Notes: generated by a model from the sequence alone, not told the origin. Positions 7,655 to 16,662 are shown, counted from the first letter of the stretch. The stretch is 64,000 nucleotides of DNA from CAVALG01 sp963630555 (GCA_963630555.1 CAVGND010000005.1:1-64000), one strand, 5' to 3'. A program made the numbers and translations.

Positions 7655-9214
7655 ATGGACATAAAGTTTTTAATTCCTTTGTTTATTGCGGCTTTGGGCG
7701 GAATGTTTTCGCTTCAAAGGCAGTTGCAGATGCTGCAGCTTAATTCATATTTTGCAAAAAGATATGCAGGGTGGCTGAAAGGCGCTTTTTCGCTTCGCAG
7801 CTTTTCGGCGCTTGTTCTTACGGCGGCGGAAACGTTTTTTATTTTAATAAAGCCTTCTTTCGCTGCCGCAACGGTTATTGCCTCGCTTTCACTTGTGAGA
7901 ATACCGCTGAGTTTAAGCGACCGTAAAAAGGCGGTAAAAAAACTTGTGTACACGGCAAGGGTAAAACGTATGGCGGCGTGCGCCGCCGTTCTGTCGGTTT
8001 TGCTTGCCCTGCTGCCGCTTGTTTCGGGCTGTGCCGCCGTCTTATCTTTGCTGTTTTTTAATATAACTCCGCTTATGTGCTTTGCGGTGCTGTTTGTTAT
8101 GAAACCTGCGGAAATCGCCGTTTCGCGGCATTATGTCAGGGATGCGGAGAATATGCTGCACGCAATGCCGGATATGCGCGTTATAGGTATAACGGGCAGT
8201 TACGGCAAAACCGGCGTAAAGTATATTTTAGGCAGACTCCTTAACGAAAAATATAATGTCCTGATAACGCCGGAAAACTTTAATACACCCATGGGAATAG
8301 TAAGAACCGTGCGTGAGAATTTAAAGCCGCAGCACGAAGTGTTCTGTGCCGAAATGGGTGCTAAAAAGGTTGGGGACATAAAGGAACTCTGTGATATTAC
8401 AAGCCCCGATATGGGTATAATAACAAGCATAGGGTATCAGCATCTCGACACATTCGGAAGTATTGAAAATATAACGGATACAAAGTTTGAATTGGCAGAC
8501 AGCGTTAAGGAAAAAAACGGAATTATGTTTTTAAATACCGATAATGAGTACATCCGCGCAAAGGCTGATGAATATAAACATATTTCGTACGGCTGTAATG
8601 AAGGCGCCGACTTCAGGGCGTTTGACATAAGGTATGACCGTTCGGGGCTTAAATTCAGCATATCCAGTAACGGCAAAATCACCGAACTTTCGTCGCCCCT
8701 GCTTGGGGAGCATAATGCGGTTAATATAACAGGGGCGGTTGCCGTGGCAACTACGCTGGGTGTTGAAACCGCGGATATAGTTACTGCGGTGCGTAATCTG
8801 AAAGCGCCGCCCCACAGGCTTGAGATGAAGCCGTATATCGCGGGCAGCGTTTTGATAGATGACGCTTACAATTCAAATCCGTCGGGCTGTCTTGCGGCTG
8901 CGAAAGTCCTCGGCAGTTTCGTGGGTATGCGCCGAATATTGGTTACTCCCGGACTTGTGGAACTCGGTGAAAAAGAATATGAATGTAATAAAAATTTCGG
9001 CGCGGAAGCCGCACGCAATGCGGATGTGATAATCCTTGTAGGCAAAAAGCGCTCGGTTCCTATAGCGGACGGTATACGCGGGCAGGGCTTTGACGAAAAT
9101 AATCTGCATATTGTTGAAAGTTTTAAGGCGGCGTACGATTTGTTTGCGCCGATGTGCAACGATCGGACCGTTGTAATGTTTGAAAACGACCTTCCCGACA
9201 ATTATCTTAAATAA
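7655..9214 (+). CDS. murF: MurF-type Mur ligase with N-terminal membrane domain
   Basis: MurF joins D-Ala-D-Ala to UDP-MurNAc-tripeptide in peptidoglycan synthesis. Residues about 1-160 hold roughly four hydrophobic segments, absent from classic soluble MurF but common in clostridial versions. The ligase part has the ATP loop GITGSYGKT near residues 178-186, ENFNTPMG (UDP-sugar binding), EMGAKKVGDI, and DDAYNSNPSG near 401-410, the MurF hallmark in the C-terminal domain. Total 519 residues. The next gene is ddl, which makes its D-Ala-D-Ala substrate, so the pair forms one pathway step. A separate soluble MurF elsewhere in the genome cannot be excluded. Confidence 0.88.
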   Translation: MDIKFLIPLFIAALGGMFSLQRQLQMLQLNSYFAKRYAGWLKGAFSLRSFSALVLTAAETFFILIKPSFAAATVIASLSLVRIPLSLSDRKKAVKKLVYTARVKRMAACAAVLSVLLALLPLVSGCAAVLSLLFFNITPLMCFAVLFVMKPAEIAVSRHYVRDAENMLHAMPDMRVIGITGSYGKTGVKYILGRLLNEKYNVLITPENFNTPMGIVRTVRENLKPQHEVFCAEMGAKKVGDIKELCDITSPDMGIITSIGYQHLDTFGSIENITDTKFELADSVKEKNGIMFLNTDNEYIRAKADEYKHISYGCNEGADFRAFDIRYDRSGLKFSISSNGKITELSSPLLGEHNAVNITGAVAVATTLGVETADIVTAVRNLKAPPHRLEMKPYIAGSVLIDDAYNSNPSGCLAAAKVLGSFVGMRRILVTPGLVELGEKEYECNKNFGAEAARNADVIILVGKKRSVPIADGIRGQGFDENNLHIVESFKAAYDLFAPMCNDRTVVMFENDLPDNYLK

Positions 9215-9238
9215 ACTTATTAAGGAGATTACGATACT

Positions 9239-10444
9239 ATGAAAATTGCGGTTGCCGTTATTTACGGCTGTTCCAGTGTTGAACACGAGGTTTCCATCAT
9301 TTCCGCCGTGCAGGCGATGCACAGCATGAATAAGGAAAAATACGATATTGTTCCCGTGTATGTAACCAAGGAAGGCGAAATGTACACCGGCGAAAATTTC
9401 CTTGATATCAGTACATACAAAAATATTGATGAATTGAAGAAGACCGCTCATCCGATTGCGCTTGTAAATGAGGGCGGCAAGGTTTATGTTAAATATCTTG
9501 ATAACAAAATGTTTAAAAAGAACGCACCCAAAGAAATAAATGTCGCGTTTCCGATTGTGCACGGAACAAACTGTGAGGACGGCAGCATTGCCGGATTTTG
9601 CGAAACGCTGCGTATACCATATGTCGGCTGCGATGTTCTTTCGGCGGCTTTGGGTATGGATAAAGCGAAATTCAAAACGGTTCTTGCTGCCGCAGGATTG
9701 CCGGTTTTGCCCTGCGTGCTGTTCGGTATAAAAAAATGGGCTAACGAAAAGGGAAAAGTGATTTCCGATATTGAAAATAAAATCGGTTATCCGGTTATTG
9801 TAAAACCTGTCAACCTCGGCTCCAGCGTAGGTATAACCAAAGCGGAAAACATCGCGGAACTTACCGATGCAATTGATCTTGCGGTTTCGTTTTCGGGCGA
9901 AATTCTGGTTGAAAAAGCCGTTACTTCACTGCGTGAGATAAACTGTTCCGTCCTCGGCGACTGTGACGGGGCGGAGGCGTCGGTTCTTGAAGAACCGATT
10001 ATGTCGGGTAAAATTTTATCGTACAGCGATAAGTATATGTCGGGCGGGTCAAAATCGGGCAAAACGGGCGGCAGCAAAGGCATGGCGTCACTCGGGCGTG
10101 AACTCCCCGCCAAACTTTCCGCCGAAAAGGCCGCCGAAATACAGGAAATCGCAAAAAAAACATTTTTCGCGATGGGTGCGTCGGGCGTGTGCAGAATAGA
10201 TTTTTTACTTGACACTGCCGATAACGATAAGGTCTATGTAAACGAGGCTAACACTATCCCCGGTTCACTCTCTTTCTATTTGTGGGAAGCGGGCGGGATG
10301 AAATACCCCGAACTTATTGACAAACTTATTTCACTTGCTTTTAAGCGCGACAGAAAACGCGCCGACCTTATGTTTACCATAAACACAAACATTCTTGATA
10401 AAACTTCTTTCGGTACAAAAGGAACGAAGGGAAGCAAAATATGA
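9239..10444 (+). CDS. ddl: D-alanine--D-alanine ligase
   Basis: An ATP-grasp ligase of 401 residues. EHEVSIISA near the N-terminus is the Ddl signature; PVIVKPVNLGSSVGI is the ATP-grasp loop; REINCSVLGD and VNEANTIPGSLSFY carry the metal-binding and substrate residues. The omega-loop region contains SYSDKYM followed by a glycine/serine/lysine-rich stretch, which I believe occurs in clostridial Ddl proteins. The ATG follows AAGGAGATTACGATACT. It overlaps the following transporter gene by 4 bases. Whether it prefers D-Ala or D-Ser/D-Lac cannot be read by eye, but the KY motif fits D-Ala. Confidence 0.93.
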   Translation: MKIAVAVIYGCSSVEHEVSIISAVQAMHSMNKEKYDIVPVYVTKEGEMYTGENFLDISTYKNIDELKKTAHPIALVNEGGKVYVKYLDNKMFKKNAPKEINVAFPIVHGTNCEDGSIAGFCETLRIPYVGCDVLSAALGMDKAKFKTVLAAAGLPVLPCVLFGIKKWANEKGKVISDIENKIGYPVIVKPVNLGSSVGITKAENIAELTDAIDLAVSFSGEILVEKAVTSLREINCSVLGDCDGAEASVLEEPIMSGKILSYSDKYMSGGSKSGKTGGSKGMASLGRELPAKLSAEKAAEIQEIAKKTFFAMGASGVCRIDFLLDTADNDKVYVNEANTIPGSLSFYLWEAGGMKYPELIDKLISLAFKRDRKRADLMFTINTNILDKTSFGTKGTKGSKI

Positions 10445-11616
10445 GCAAACATTTTTGGGTGCTGTTCATAAAGCCGGGCGCAGACCGTAACGACCCGAAA
10501 GTTCGTGAAAATGTCGGCAGACGCGGCGGTGTTTTCGGCATAATCTGCAATGCGATTCTGTTCCTTGCGAAACTTACGGTAGGCATATTGTCAAATTCCG
10601 TTTCCATACTTGCCGACGCATTCAATAACCTTACCGATATGGGTTCCTCACTTATTACAATACTCGGTTTTAAAATTGCAGGTAAACCTGCCGACAGGGG
10701 TCACCCGTTCGGTCACGGCAGAATGGAATACATGTCCGCCGCAGCCGTTTCGGGGCTTATAACCATAGTCGGGTTTGAACTTTTAAAAACTTCGGCGGAA
10801 AAGTTGTTTTCTCCCGAAAAAATAACCGCTTCCGCAATTACGTATGCGGTGCTTTTGTTTTCCGTGGCAGTTAAGTTATGGATGGCATATGTCAATAAAA
10901 AACTCGGTAAGAAGATAGATTCCGCGACGCTTTGCGCCGTTTCGCTCGATTCACTGTCGGACTGCGCGGCAACCGCAGCCGTATTGGCTGCAACGGTAGT
11001 TTCGCAGGTTTGGGGCGTTAACATTGATGCATACGCCGGTATCGCGGTATCTGCTTTTATACTCTACTCCGGTGTAAAATCGTTTAAAGAAACCATCGAT
11101 CCGCTTATGGGTATGCCGCCCGATAAAGAAACGGTTGAGGAAATAAAAAACACGGTAATGTCGTTTGACGGATTTTTGGGTATTCACGACCTTATCGTTC
11201 ATAATTACGGGCCGGGAAGATCCTTCGCCTCGGTACATGTTGAGGTGCCATCGCATGTTGATGTCGTAAAATGCCACGAGCAGATCGACCTTTGCGAAAA
11301 ATTAATTGATGAACGTTTCGGAATAGAAACGGTTATACATATGGACCCTGTCGACACGGATAATGAAAAGGTGGGGCGCGTAAAAAATGCGCTGGAAAAG
11401 AAAATCAAAGAGTATGACAGCAGGCTGAGTATTCACGATTTCAGAATGGTAAGCGGAAAAAACCGCACAAATCTGGTGTTTGATGTTTTGGAACCTTACG
11501 GTTACAGCCTTGATAAGGAACAGCTTGTTAAAGATATAGGCGAACTTGCAAAGCAGATCGATGAGAATTATGTATGTGTAATAACGGTAGACACAAGTTA
11601 TGTGCTGCCCGAATAG
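10441..11616 (+). CDS. Cation diffusion facilitator metal transporter
   Basis: A 391-residue CDF family antiporter exporting divalent metals (Zn, Fe, Mn or Co). About six membrane helices occupy residues 30-215; helix II holds ADAFNNLTD and helix V SLDSLSD, the usual metal-site positions, with asparagine in the first. A long cytoplasmic C-terminal region contains two domains, the first with GIHDLIVHNYGPG. The C-terminus is longer than in the typical 290-300 residue CDF, and the second part (about residues 310-391) resembles a duplicated cytoplasmic domain. It overlaps ddl by 4 bases, suggesting cotranscription. Confidence 0.9.
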   Translation: MSKHFWVLFIKPGADRNDPKVRENVGRRGGVFGIICNAILFLAKLTVGILSNSVSILADAFNNLTDMGSSLITILGFKIAGKPADRGHPFGHGRMEYMSAAAVSGLITIVGFELLKTSAEKLFSPEKITASAITYAVLLFSVAVKLWMAYVNKKLGKKIDSATLCAVSLDSLSDCAATAAVLAATVVSQVWGVNIDAYAGIAVSAFILYSGVKSFKETIDPLMGMPPDKETVEEIKNTVMSFDGFLGIHDLIVHNYGPGRSFASVHVEVPSHVDVVKCHEQIDLCEKLIDERFGIETVIHMDPVDTDNEKVGRVKNALEKKIKEYDSRLSIHDFRMVSGKNRTNLVFDVLEPYGYSLDKEQLVKDIGELAKQIDENYVCVITVDTSYVLPE

Positions 11617-11626
11617 GGTGATTTTT

Positions 11627-12847
11627 TTGAAAAATGTCAGTATTATCGGCGGCGGCGCGTCTGGTATCGCTCTGGCGGTTATGCTTAAATTTGCCGACCC
11701 GAAAATTGATGTTACGGTTTTTGAGGCTCGCGACAGAATACTTAAAAAACTTCTTGTTACGGGCAACGGTCAGTGCAACATAACCAACAGGGATTTTTCC
11801 GCCTGCCGATATCACGGTACCGACCCTCAATTTGCCGAAAATCTAATCGGGAAATTTCCGCCGGATAAGCAGGCGGAGTTTTTTAAAAAAATCGGCGTGG
11901 ATATAGTATTTGAAAAAGACGGCAGGGCTTATCCGTCGTCTTATCAGGCGTCAAGCGTGGTTGACTGCTTGCGTTTCAGCGCAGAGGAACACGGCGTTAA
12001 TATAATAAACGGCAGAATAGAAGCGATAAAACGCTTGCCCGACGGATTCTTACTGTCGGTTGACGGAAAAAAACTGTACGCCGAAAATATCGTTGTGGCA
12101 ACGGGAGGCTCTGCGGGCGGTAATCTCGGTGACGGTTCGGGTTACACGCTGCTTAAATCGCTCGGTCATAAAATAACAGAGCCAAAGCCTGCAATAACGC
12201 AAATAACAACATTGGGCGGCGCAAAAAGCCTTAAAGGAATTAAGGCGTTCGGCTGTGCCAAAGCTATGTTGGGTGACCGTGTCCTCCGCAGCGAAAATGG
12301 AGAAATACTGTTTTGCGATTACGGTCTTTCCGGCCCGCCGATACTTCAGTTATCGCGCACGGTTTCGCAATACGGCGAAGTGAAAATTTCGCTTGATTTT
12401 ATGCCGGATGTTGAATATGATGCCCTTGTTTCGGAATTCGGGCAAAGGAAAAATATGATAGGTATGCGTCCGGCAACCGAATTTTTTACCGGATTGCTTA
12501 ATAAACGTCTGGGTCAGTATATTATCCGCGCCGCAGGGGTCAGCAGCAAAAAGAAATGCGGTGATTTAAACCGCAATGAAACAGCCGCAATAGCGCGGTT
12601 TACCAAATCTCTTGATTTCATTGCTGCGGGAACTACGGGACTTAAAAATGCGCAGGTAACGGCAGGCGGCGCCGATGTGACGCAATTTTTTCCCGATACC
12701 CTTATGTCAAAAAAAGCGCGCGGGCTCTACGCCGTCGGCGAAGTGCTGGATGTTGACGGGGATTGCGGAGGGTTTAATTTATCGTTTTGTTGGGCATCTG
12801 CCGCCGCAGTTACCGCCGCTTTGATAAGTGGAGAGGACAACCGATAA
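11627..12847 (+). CDS. HI0933/BaiN-family NAD(P)/FAD-dependent oxidoreductase
   Basis: 406 residues. The N-terminal VSIIGGGASGIALAV is the Rossmann dinucleotide loop, TGNGQCNITN is the HI0933 (YhiN) family signature, VATGGSAGGNLGDGSGY the middle motif, and the C-terminal AVGEVLDVDGDCGGFNLSFCWASA closes FAD binding. BaiN members reduce bile acids in Clostridium, but most family members have no known substrate. I choose the TTG at 11627, 6 bases after AGGGTG (11615-11620); an open frame from 11600 would overlap the transporter and the GTG at 11618 is inside the ribosome binding site. Confidence 0.88.
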   Translation: MKNVSIIGGGASGIALAVMLKFADPKIDVTVFEARDRILKKLLVTGNGQCNITNRDFSACRYHGTDPQFAENLIGKFPPDKQAEFFKKIGVDIVFEKDGRAYPSSYQASSVVDCLRFSAEEHGVNIINGRIEAIKRLPDGFLLSVDGKKLYAENIVVATGGSAGGNLGDGSGYTLLKSLGHKITEPKPAITQITTLGGAKSLKGIKAFGCAKAMLGDRVLRSENGEILFCDYGLSGPPILQLSRTVSQYGEVKISLDFMPDVEYDALVSEFGQRKNMIGMRPATEFFTGLLNKRLGQYIIRAAGVSSKKKCGDLNRNETAAIARFTKSLDFIAAGTTGLKNAQVTAGGADVTQFFPDTLMSKKARGLYAVGEVLDVDGDCGGFNLSFCWASAAAVTAALISGEDNR

Positions 12848-14430
12848 TGCTTATACTTAAAAATGTTATGCTGCCGCTCGGCACCGATTTTTCGGCGTTT
12901 GACGATGTTATGTCAAGGCTGCTTAAAACCAAAGTAACATCGGCAAAACTCTATCGCCGATCCGTAGACGCGCGCCGAAAAGCCGATATAAAATACTGTT
13001 GCTCGGTACTTGTATCCGGCAATGAAAAACAGATTTTTAAAAACGGAAAAAAATATTCCCCCGCCGTTTTTTCGCCCGTGCGTTACAACCTTAAAAAAGC
13101 GGACAGACTGCCGAAAGAAAGGCCTGTTATAGTCGGCTTCGGGCCTGCCGGTATGTTTGCCGCTTTGCTTCTTGCAAGCGCAGGGTTCTCGCCCATTGTA
13201 CTGGAACAGGGGAGGGACGCCGATTCGCGCCTTGCCGACATAGAAAAATTCCGTTCGGGAGGCGCGCTTGATACCCTTTCGAATATTCAGTTCGGGGAGG
13301 GCGGGGCAGGAACATTTTCCGACGGTAAACTTAATACCGGAATAAATGATGAACGGATACGCTTTGTGCTTGAAACCTTCGTGCGTTTCGGCGCAGACCC
13401 CGATATCCTTTTTGAGGCAAAGCCGCACATAGGTACGGATGTGCTTGTTAATGTGGTAAAAAATATGCGCCGTGAGATAATCGGGCTTGGCGGCGAAGTA
13501 AGATTTTGCAGTTGCGTTACCGATATTACGGGATGTGACGGCGGCGTGTACCTGACGGTGGAAGATTATCAAAATAAAAACGAATACGGTCTTGAATGCA
13601 GCGAACTGATTTTGGCTATCGGTCATTCGGCGCGTGCAACCTATAAAATGCTGCTCAAAAACGGCGTGAATATGGAACAAAAGCCTTTTTCGGTCGGCGC
13701 GCGTATAGAACATCGTCAAAAAAGCATCGACCTTGCCAAATACGGGACAAAAACCCGTCCCCACGAACTTCCGCCTGCCGATTACAAACTGAGCGTTCAC
13801 CTTGAAAACGGTAGGGGAGTATATACTTTCTGTATGTGCCCCGGCGGCTATGTAGTTAACGGCGCAAGCGAGGAGGGCGGGGCTGTAACCAACGGTATGA
13901 GTTACCGCGCGCGCGGCGGCGAAAACGCCAACAGCGCCCTGCTTGTAGGCGTGGGGATTGAGGATTTTGAAGGTGACGACCCGTTAGCGGGAGTCTGCTT
14001 TCAGGAAAAAATCGAGAGGGCTGCGTTTAATATATCCGGCAGTTATTCGGCTGTTTGCCAAACGGTGGGCGATTTTTTGAAAAATGAACCTTCCGACGGT
14101 TATTCCGATGTTAAACCGACCGTTTTACCCAAGCCTGTTTACGGTAATATCGGCGATGTGCTGCCGCCATTTGTTTGCGAAGCTATGCGCGAAGGGATAG
14201 CGCACCTTGATAAAAAATTAAAGGGATTTGCGGACGGCGGCGCAATCTTGACCGCGCCGGAGACTCGCTCGTCCTCGCCCGTGCGTATTCTGCGTGACAA
14301 AAATTTTGAGTCAAATTTAAGGGGCTTATTCCCGTGCGGAGAGGGTGCCGGATATGCGGGCGGAATAACATCCGCCGCTGTGGACGGTATTAAAGTTGCG
14401 GAATCCGTTTTACGGTTTTATACCGATTAA
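12847..14430 (+). CDS. FAD-dependent dehydrogenase, COG2509 family
   Basis: 527 residues. After an N-terminal domain of about 95 residues, VIVGFGPAGMFAALLLA gives the FAD loop, followed by EQGRDADSR, FGEGGAGTFSDGKLNTG and a C-terminal PCGEGAGYAGGITSAAVDG. These are features of the conserved but biochemically undefined FAD dehydrogenases of COG2509. The ATG overlaps the stop of the preceding flavoprotein by one base, so the two are almost certainly cotranscribed. An open frame extends to 12787 but the overlap start is more natural. Its end overlaps a convergent gene by 21 bases. Confidence 0.88.
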   Translation: MLILKNVMLPLGTDFSAFDDVMSRLLKTKVTSAKLYRRSVDARRKADIKYCCSVLVSGNEKQIFKNGKKYSPAVFSPVRYNLKKADRLPKERPVIVGFGPAGMFAALLLASAGFSPIVLEQGRDADSRLADIEKFRSGGALDTLSNIQFGEGGAGTFSDGKLNTGINDERIRFVLETFVRFGADPDILFEAKPHIGTDVLVNVVKNMRREIIGLGGEVRFCSCVTDITGCDGGVYLTVEDYQNKNEYGLECSELILAIGHSARATYKMLLKNGVNMEQKPFSVGARIEHRQKSIDLAKYGTKTRPHELPPADYKLSVHLENGRGVYTFCMCPGGYVVNGASEEGGAVTNGMSYRARGGENANSALLVGVGIEDFEGDDPLAGVCFQEKIERAAFNISGSYSAVCQTVGDFLKNEPSDGYSDVKPTVLPKPVYGNIGDVLPPFVCEAMREGIAHLDKKLKGFADGGAILTAPETRSSSPVRILRDKNFESNLRGLFPCGEGAGYAGGITSAAVDGIKVAESVLRFYTD

Positions 14431-15003
14431 GGGATTTATGCAGATATCGCAAAGGTAAATATAAGCGTATGACAACGGATCGCAAAGATATCCTATGTCA
14501 TCGGTTTTAGAGCAGGTCTGCCGTTCGGCAGACCTGTATCGTATAATTATCTCGCTTCTTGAGTCGCTTGTGAATATTCCTGCGCCCGACCGCCGAAGCA
14601 GATTTTTGTCAGGTCGGATCGGATGATTCACCGATATTCGCACCCGTTCTTTTTTTATGTCGGCGCAAATATCGGTGTACCCAGGCTCGCATTGACTTAT
14701 AATCGAAAAAATTAAACATTCAAACGCTCTGTAATCGCAAACAGCGTCCGCATCCCCGTAAATACTTGCATTTAACCGCCTTCCGTCGCAGTTGCAAAGG
14801 AACATTCCGGCACCGAAAACGGCTGCAAGCACCTCCCTTATATTAATTGCCTCCAAAAACGGTGCCGAATTTTTAACGCTTTCGATAGCAAGGCTGCGAA
14901 GTTCACATAAAAGCGTTTGCGTCAGCCCGTACTTTAAAAATTCTTCAAATATTTCTTCGCGGCGCTTTGCGAAATACAATTCGTTATCTGTAAAACTGTC
15001 CAT
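14410..15003 (-). CDS. Hypothetical protein, 197 residues
   Basis: I do not recognise this protein. The minus-strand ATG at 15003 is preceded by GAGGTG at 6 bases, which decides the start over an upstream in-frame codon at 15039. It begins MDSFTDNELYFAKRREEIFEEF. The middle (about residues 65-140, with RAFECLIFSIISQ and DIKKERVRISVNHP) vaguely recalls the helix and strand spacing of GHKL ATPases, but the conserved asparagine and glycine boxes are missing. The C-terminus is rich in Tyr, Cys and Ile. It converges on the flavoprotein gene, overlapping it by 21 bases, and diverges from gap. Confidence 0.7.
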   Translation of the reverse strand: MDSFTDNELYFAKRREEIFEEFLKYGLTQTLLCELRSLAIESVKNSAPFLEAINIREVLAAVFGAGMFLCNCDGRRLNASIYGDADAVCDYRAFECLIFSIISQCEPGYTDICADIKKERVRISVNHPIRPDKNLLRRSGAGIFTSDSRSEIIIRYRSAERQTCSKTDDIGYLCDPLSYAYIYLCDICINPLIGIKP

Positions 15004-15089
15004 AATACACCTCAAAAATATTGTGACCCGAATTTTCAAAATAACAAAAAATTTATTTTTCCGCGGATATTTTAAAAAAAATTAAAGTT

Positions 15090-15109
15090 TTGTGTTAAAA
15101 ATTAAACAA
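15090..15109. promoter_or_regulatory. 20-bp inverted repeat before the gap promoter
   Basis: TTGTGTTAAAAATTAAACAA is an imperfect palindrome just upstream of the gap -35 element. Its ends TTGT and ACAA resemble the Rex half-sites seen at 50650, but the spacing is 2 bp longer than the Rex consensus, so it is only a candidate operator. Confidence 0.3.
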
Positions 15110-15114
15110 ACTAC

Positions 15115-15143
15115 TTGAAAACTCGGTTAAAAGTGGTTACAAT
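15115..15143 (+). promoter_or_regulatory. Sigma-A promoter of gap
   Basis: TTGAAA (15115-15120) and TACAAT (15138-15143) lie 17 bp apart. The start of transcription would be near 15150, leaving a leader of about 25 bases with AAAGGAGGTAA as ribosome binding site. Confidence 0.8.
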
Positions 15144-15175
15144 AGTATAGAAAAATAAAAGGAGGTAATTTTACA

Positions 15176-16186
15176 ATGGTTAAAGTTGCTATTAATGGTT
15201 TCGGCCGTATCGGTCGTCTTGCTTTCCGCCAGATGTTCGGCGCTGAGGGTTACGAGGTTGTTGCTATTAACGATCTTACAAGCCCCAAAATGCTCGCTCA
15301 TCTTCTTAAGTATGACTCGGCTCAGGGCAGATATGCTCTTGCCGATACCGTAGTCGCAGGCGAGGACAGCATCACGGTTGACGGAAAGACCATCAAAATC
15401 TATGCCGAGAAAAACGCTGCGGATCTTCCGTGGGGCGAGATCGGTGTAGACGTAGTTCTTGAATGCACAGGTTTCTATACATCAAAAGAAAAATCACAGG
15501 CTCATATCGACGCAGGTGCTAAAAAGGTTGTTATTTCCGCACCGGCAGGTTCAGACCTTAAAACTATCGTTTACAGCGTAAACGAGAAAACTTTGTCGGC
15601 TGAAGATAAAATCATCTCGGCTGCAAGCTGCACAACAAACTGCCTTGCACCTATGGCTGATACTCTTAACAAATATGCACCTATCCAGAGCGGTATTATG
15701 ACTACTGTTCACGCTTTCACAGGCGACCAGATGGTTCTTGACGGTCCGCACAGAAAAGGCGACCTTCGCCGCGCACGCGCTGCTGCTGTTAACATCGTTC
15801 CTAACTCAACCGGCGCTGCTAAAGCTATCGGTCTTGTAATTCCGGAACTTAACGGCAAACTTATCGGTTCTGCTCAGCGTGTCCCGGTTCCGACCGGTTC
15901 TACAACGATCCTTGTTGCCGTTGTTAAGGGTAAAGACGTAACTGTCGACGGTATCAACGCTGCAATGAAGGCTGCTTCAAGTGCATCATTCGGTTACACC
16001 GAAGAACCGCTCGTATCTTCCGATATAATCGGTATCACTTACGGTTCACTCTTTGACGCTACCCAGACAATGGTTACTAAAATTGATGATGACACCTATC
16101 AGGTTCAGGTAGTTTCATGGTATGATAATGAAAACTCTTATACCAGCCAGATGGTAAGGACTATTAAATATTTTGCCGAAATCTAA
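15176..16186 (+). CDS. gap: Glyceraldehyde-3-phosphate dehydrogenase
   Basis: The 336-residue NAD-dependent glycolytic enzyme oxidises glyceraldehyde-3-phosphate to 1,3-bisphosphoglycerate. INGFGRIGRLAFRQ starts the Rossmann domain; SAASCTTNCLAP carries the active-site cysteine (about residue 152); HAFTGDQ and the C-terminal WYDNENSYTSQMVRT are standard. The strong ribosome binding site AAAGGAGG and the abundance of T-ending codons (GCT, GGT, CTT), unlike most neighbours, fit very high expression. It has its own promoter and a hairpin behind it, and is separated from pgk by argG-argH. Confidence 0.98.
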   Translation: MVKVAINGFGRIGRLAFRQMFGAEGYEVVAINDLTSPKMLAHLLKYDSAQGRYALADTVVAGEDSITVDGKTIKIYAEKNAADLPWGEIGVDVVLECTGFYTSKEKSQAHIDAGAKKVVISAPAGSDLKTIVYSVNEKTLSAEDKIISAASCTTNCLAPMADTLNKYAPIQSGIMTTVHAFTGDQMVLDGPHRKGDLRRARAAAVNIVPNSTGAAKAIGLVIPELNGKLIGSAQRVPVPTGSTTILVAVVKGKDVTVDGINAAMKAASSASFGYTEEPLVSSDIIGITYGSLFDATQTMVTKIDDDTYQVQVVSWYDNENSYTSQMVRTIKYFAEI

Positions 16187-16210
16187 GTGTTAGGCTGTAA
16201 TCAGTAAATA

Positions 16211-16244
16211 AAACGGGCTGTTGCTTTTTTGCGGCAGCCCGTTT
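16211..16244 (+). terminator. Hairpin after gap
   Basis: AAACGGGCTG (16211-16220) pairs with CAGCCCGTTT (16235-16244), extended inward by TTGC/GCGG with a T6 loop. The right flank lacks a clear T-run beyond GTTT, so termination is probable rather than certain. Confidence 0.6.
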
Positions 16245-16560
16245 GAGCGTGTAAAAAGAATTGACACGCTTCCGGACGGGAGTGCCGTTCGCTCGAAAAT
16301 CAAAGATTTCCGGACAGCACGCCATCCCCGCCAATATTACCCCGGTGACCTTGAAAAACCGATTATTAAGCGGTTTTTCGCTTGCAAGGTGTTACCGCTG
16401 CACATGTCGGCGAAAAAACGCAGGTGCAGTGTTACCGCCGCAAAATAAATTTCGAGGTTTATCGTCGCTACCGTCTTCATACAGGTGTGGGTTGTTGCAA
16501 AATGTATATTTTTGCTCAATACGGGGTGTTTTTGTTTATAATATTCATAATTTAAAAAAA
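16245..16560. other. Structured intergenic stretch between gap and argG
   Basis: About 315 bases without a credible gene. It holds a hairpin ACCTTG-AAAAACCG...CGGTTTTT-...CAAGGT (16348-16390) that has A- and T-runs on both sides like a bidirectional terminator, a direct repeat GTGTTACCGC at 16389 and 16429, and between these copies a CTGCAC/GTGCAG inverted repeat. Two overlapping plus-strand frames here have no ribosome binding site and no familiar protein. It may contain a small RNA or long leader; I see no proof. Confidence 0.35.
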
Positions 16561-16563
16561 TTT

Positions 16564-16649
16564 TGCATAATTATTATTTTTTCTCTTGACATTTATAATA
16601 TTTATAGTATAATTTATGCATAAACCATTTGTTAATGAATATTTATGCA
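16564..16649 (+). promoter_or_regulatory. argG promoter with ArgR-type boxes
   Basis: TTGACA (16586-16591) and TATAAT (16608-16613) with 16 bp spacing form the promoter. TGAATATTTATGCA at 16636-16649, just after the predicted start, fits the ArgR/AhrC box (TGAATWWWWATKCA). TGCATAATTATTAT at 16564-16577 is a close match in reverse, and GTATAATTTATGCA at 16607-16620, over the -10, keeps one half-site. Several boxes spanning a promoter are what arginine repression of argGH would need. ArgR itself is not in the window. Confidence 0.7.
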
Positions 16650-16662
16650 CGGAGGAATTGTT

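Noticed and set aside
8873..9562. 229-residue minus-strand frame across murF and ddl.
   Set aside because: Both real genes are strongly supported in the plus direction; the frame spans their junction.
12913..13800. 295-residue minus-strand frame inside the COG2509 flavoprotein gene.
   Set aside because: Covered by a well-recognised coding sequence; no start signal.
16221..16623. Two overlapping plus-strand frames between gap and argG.
   Set aside because: No ribosome binding site, no recognisable protein, and they run through the argG promoter and hairpins.
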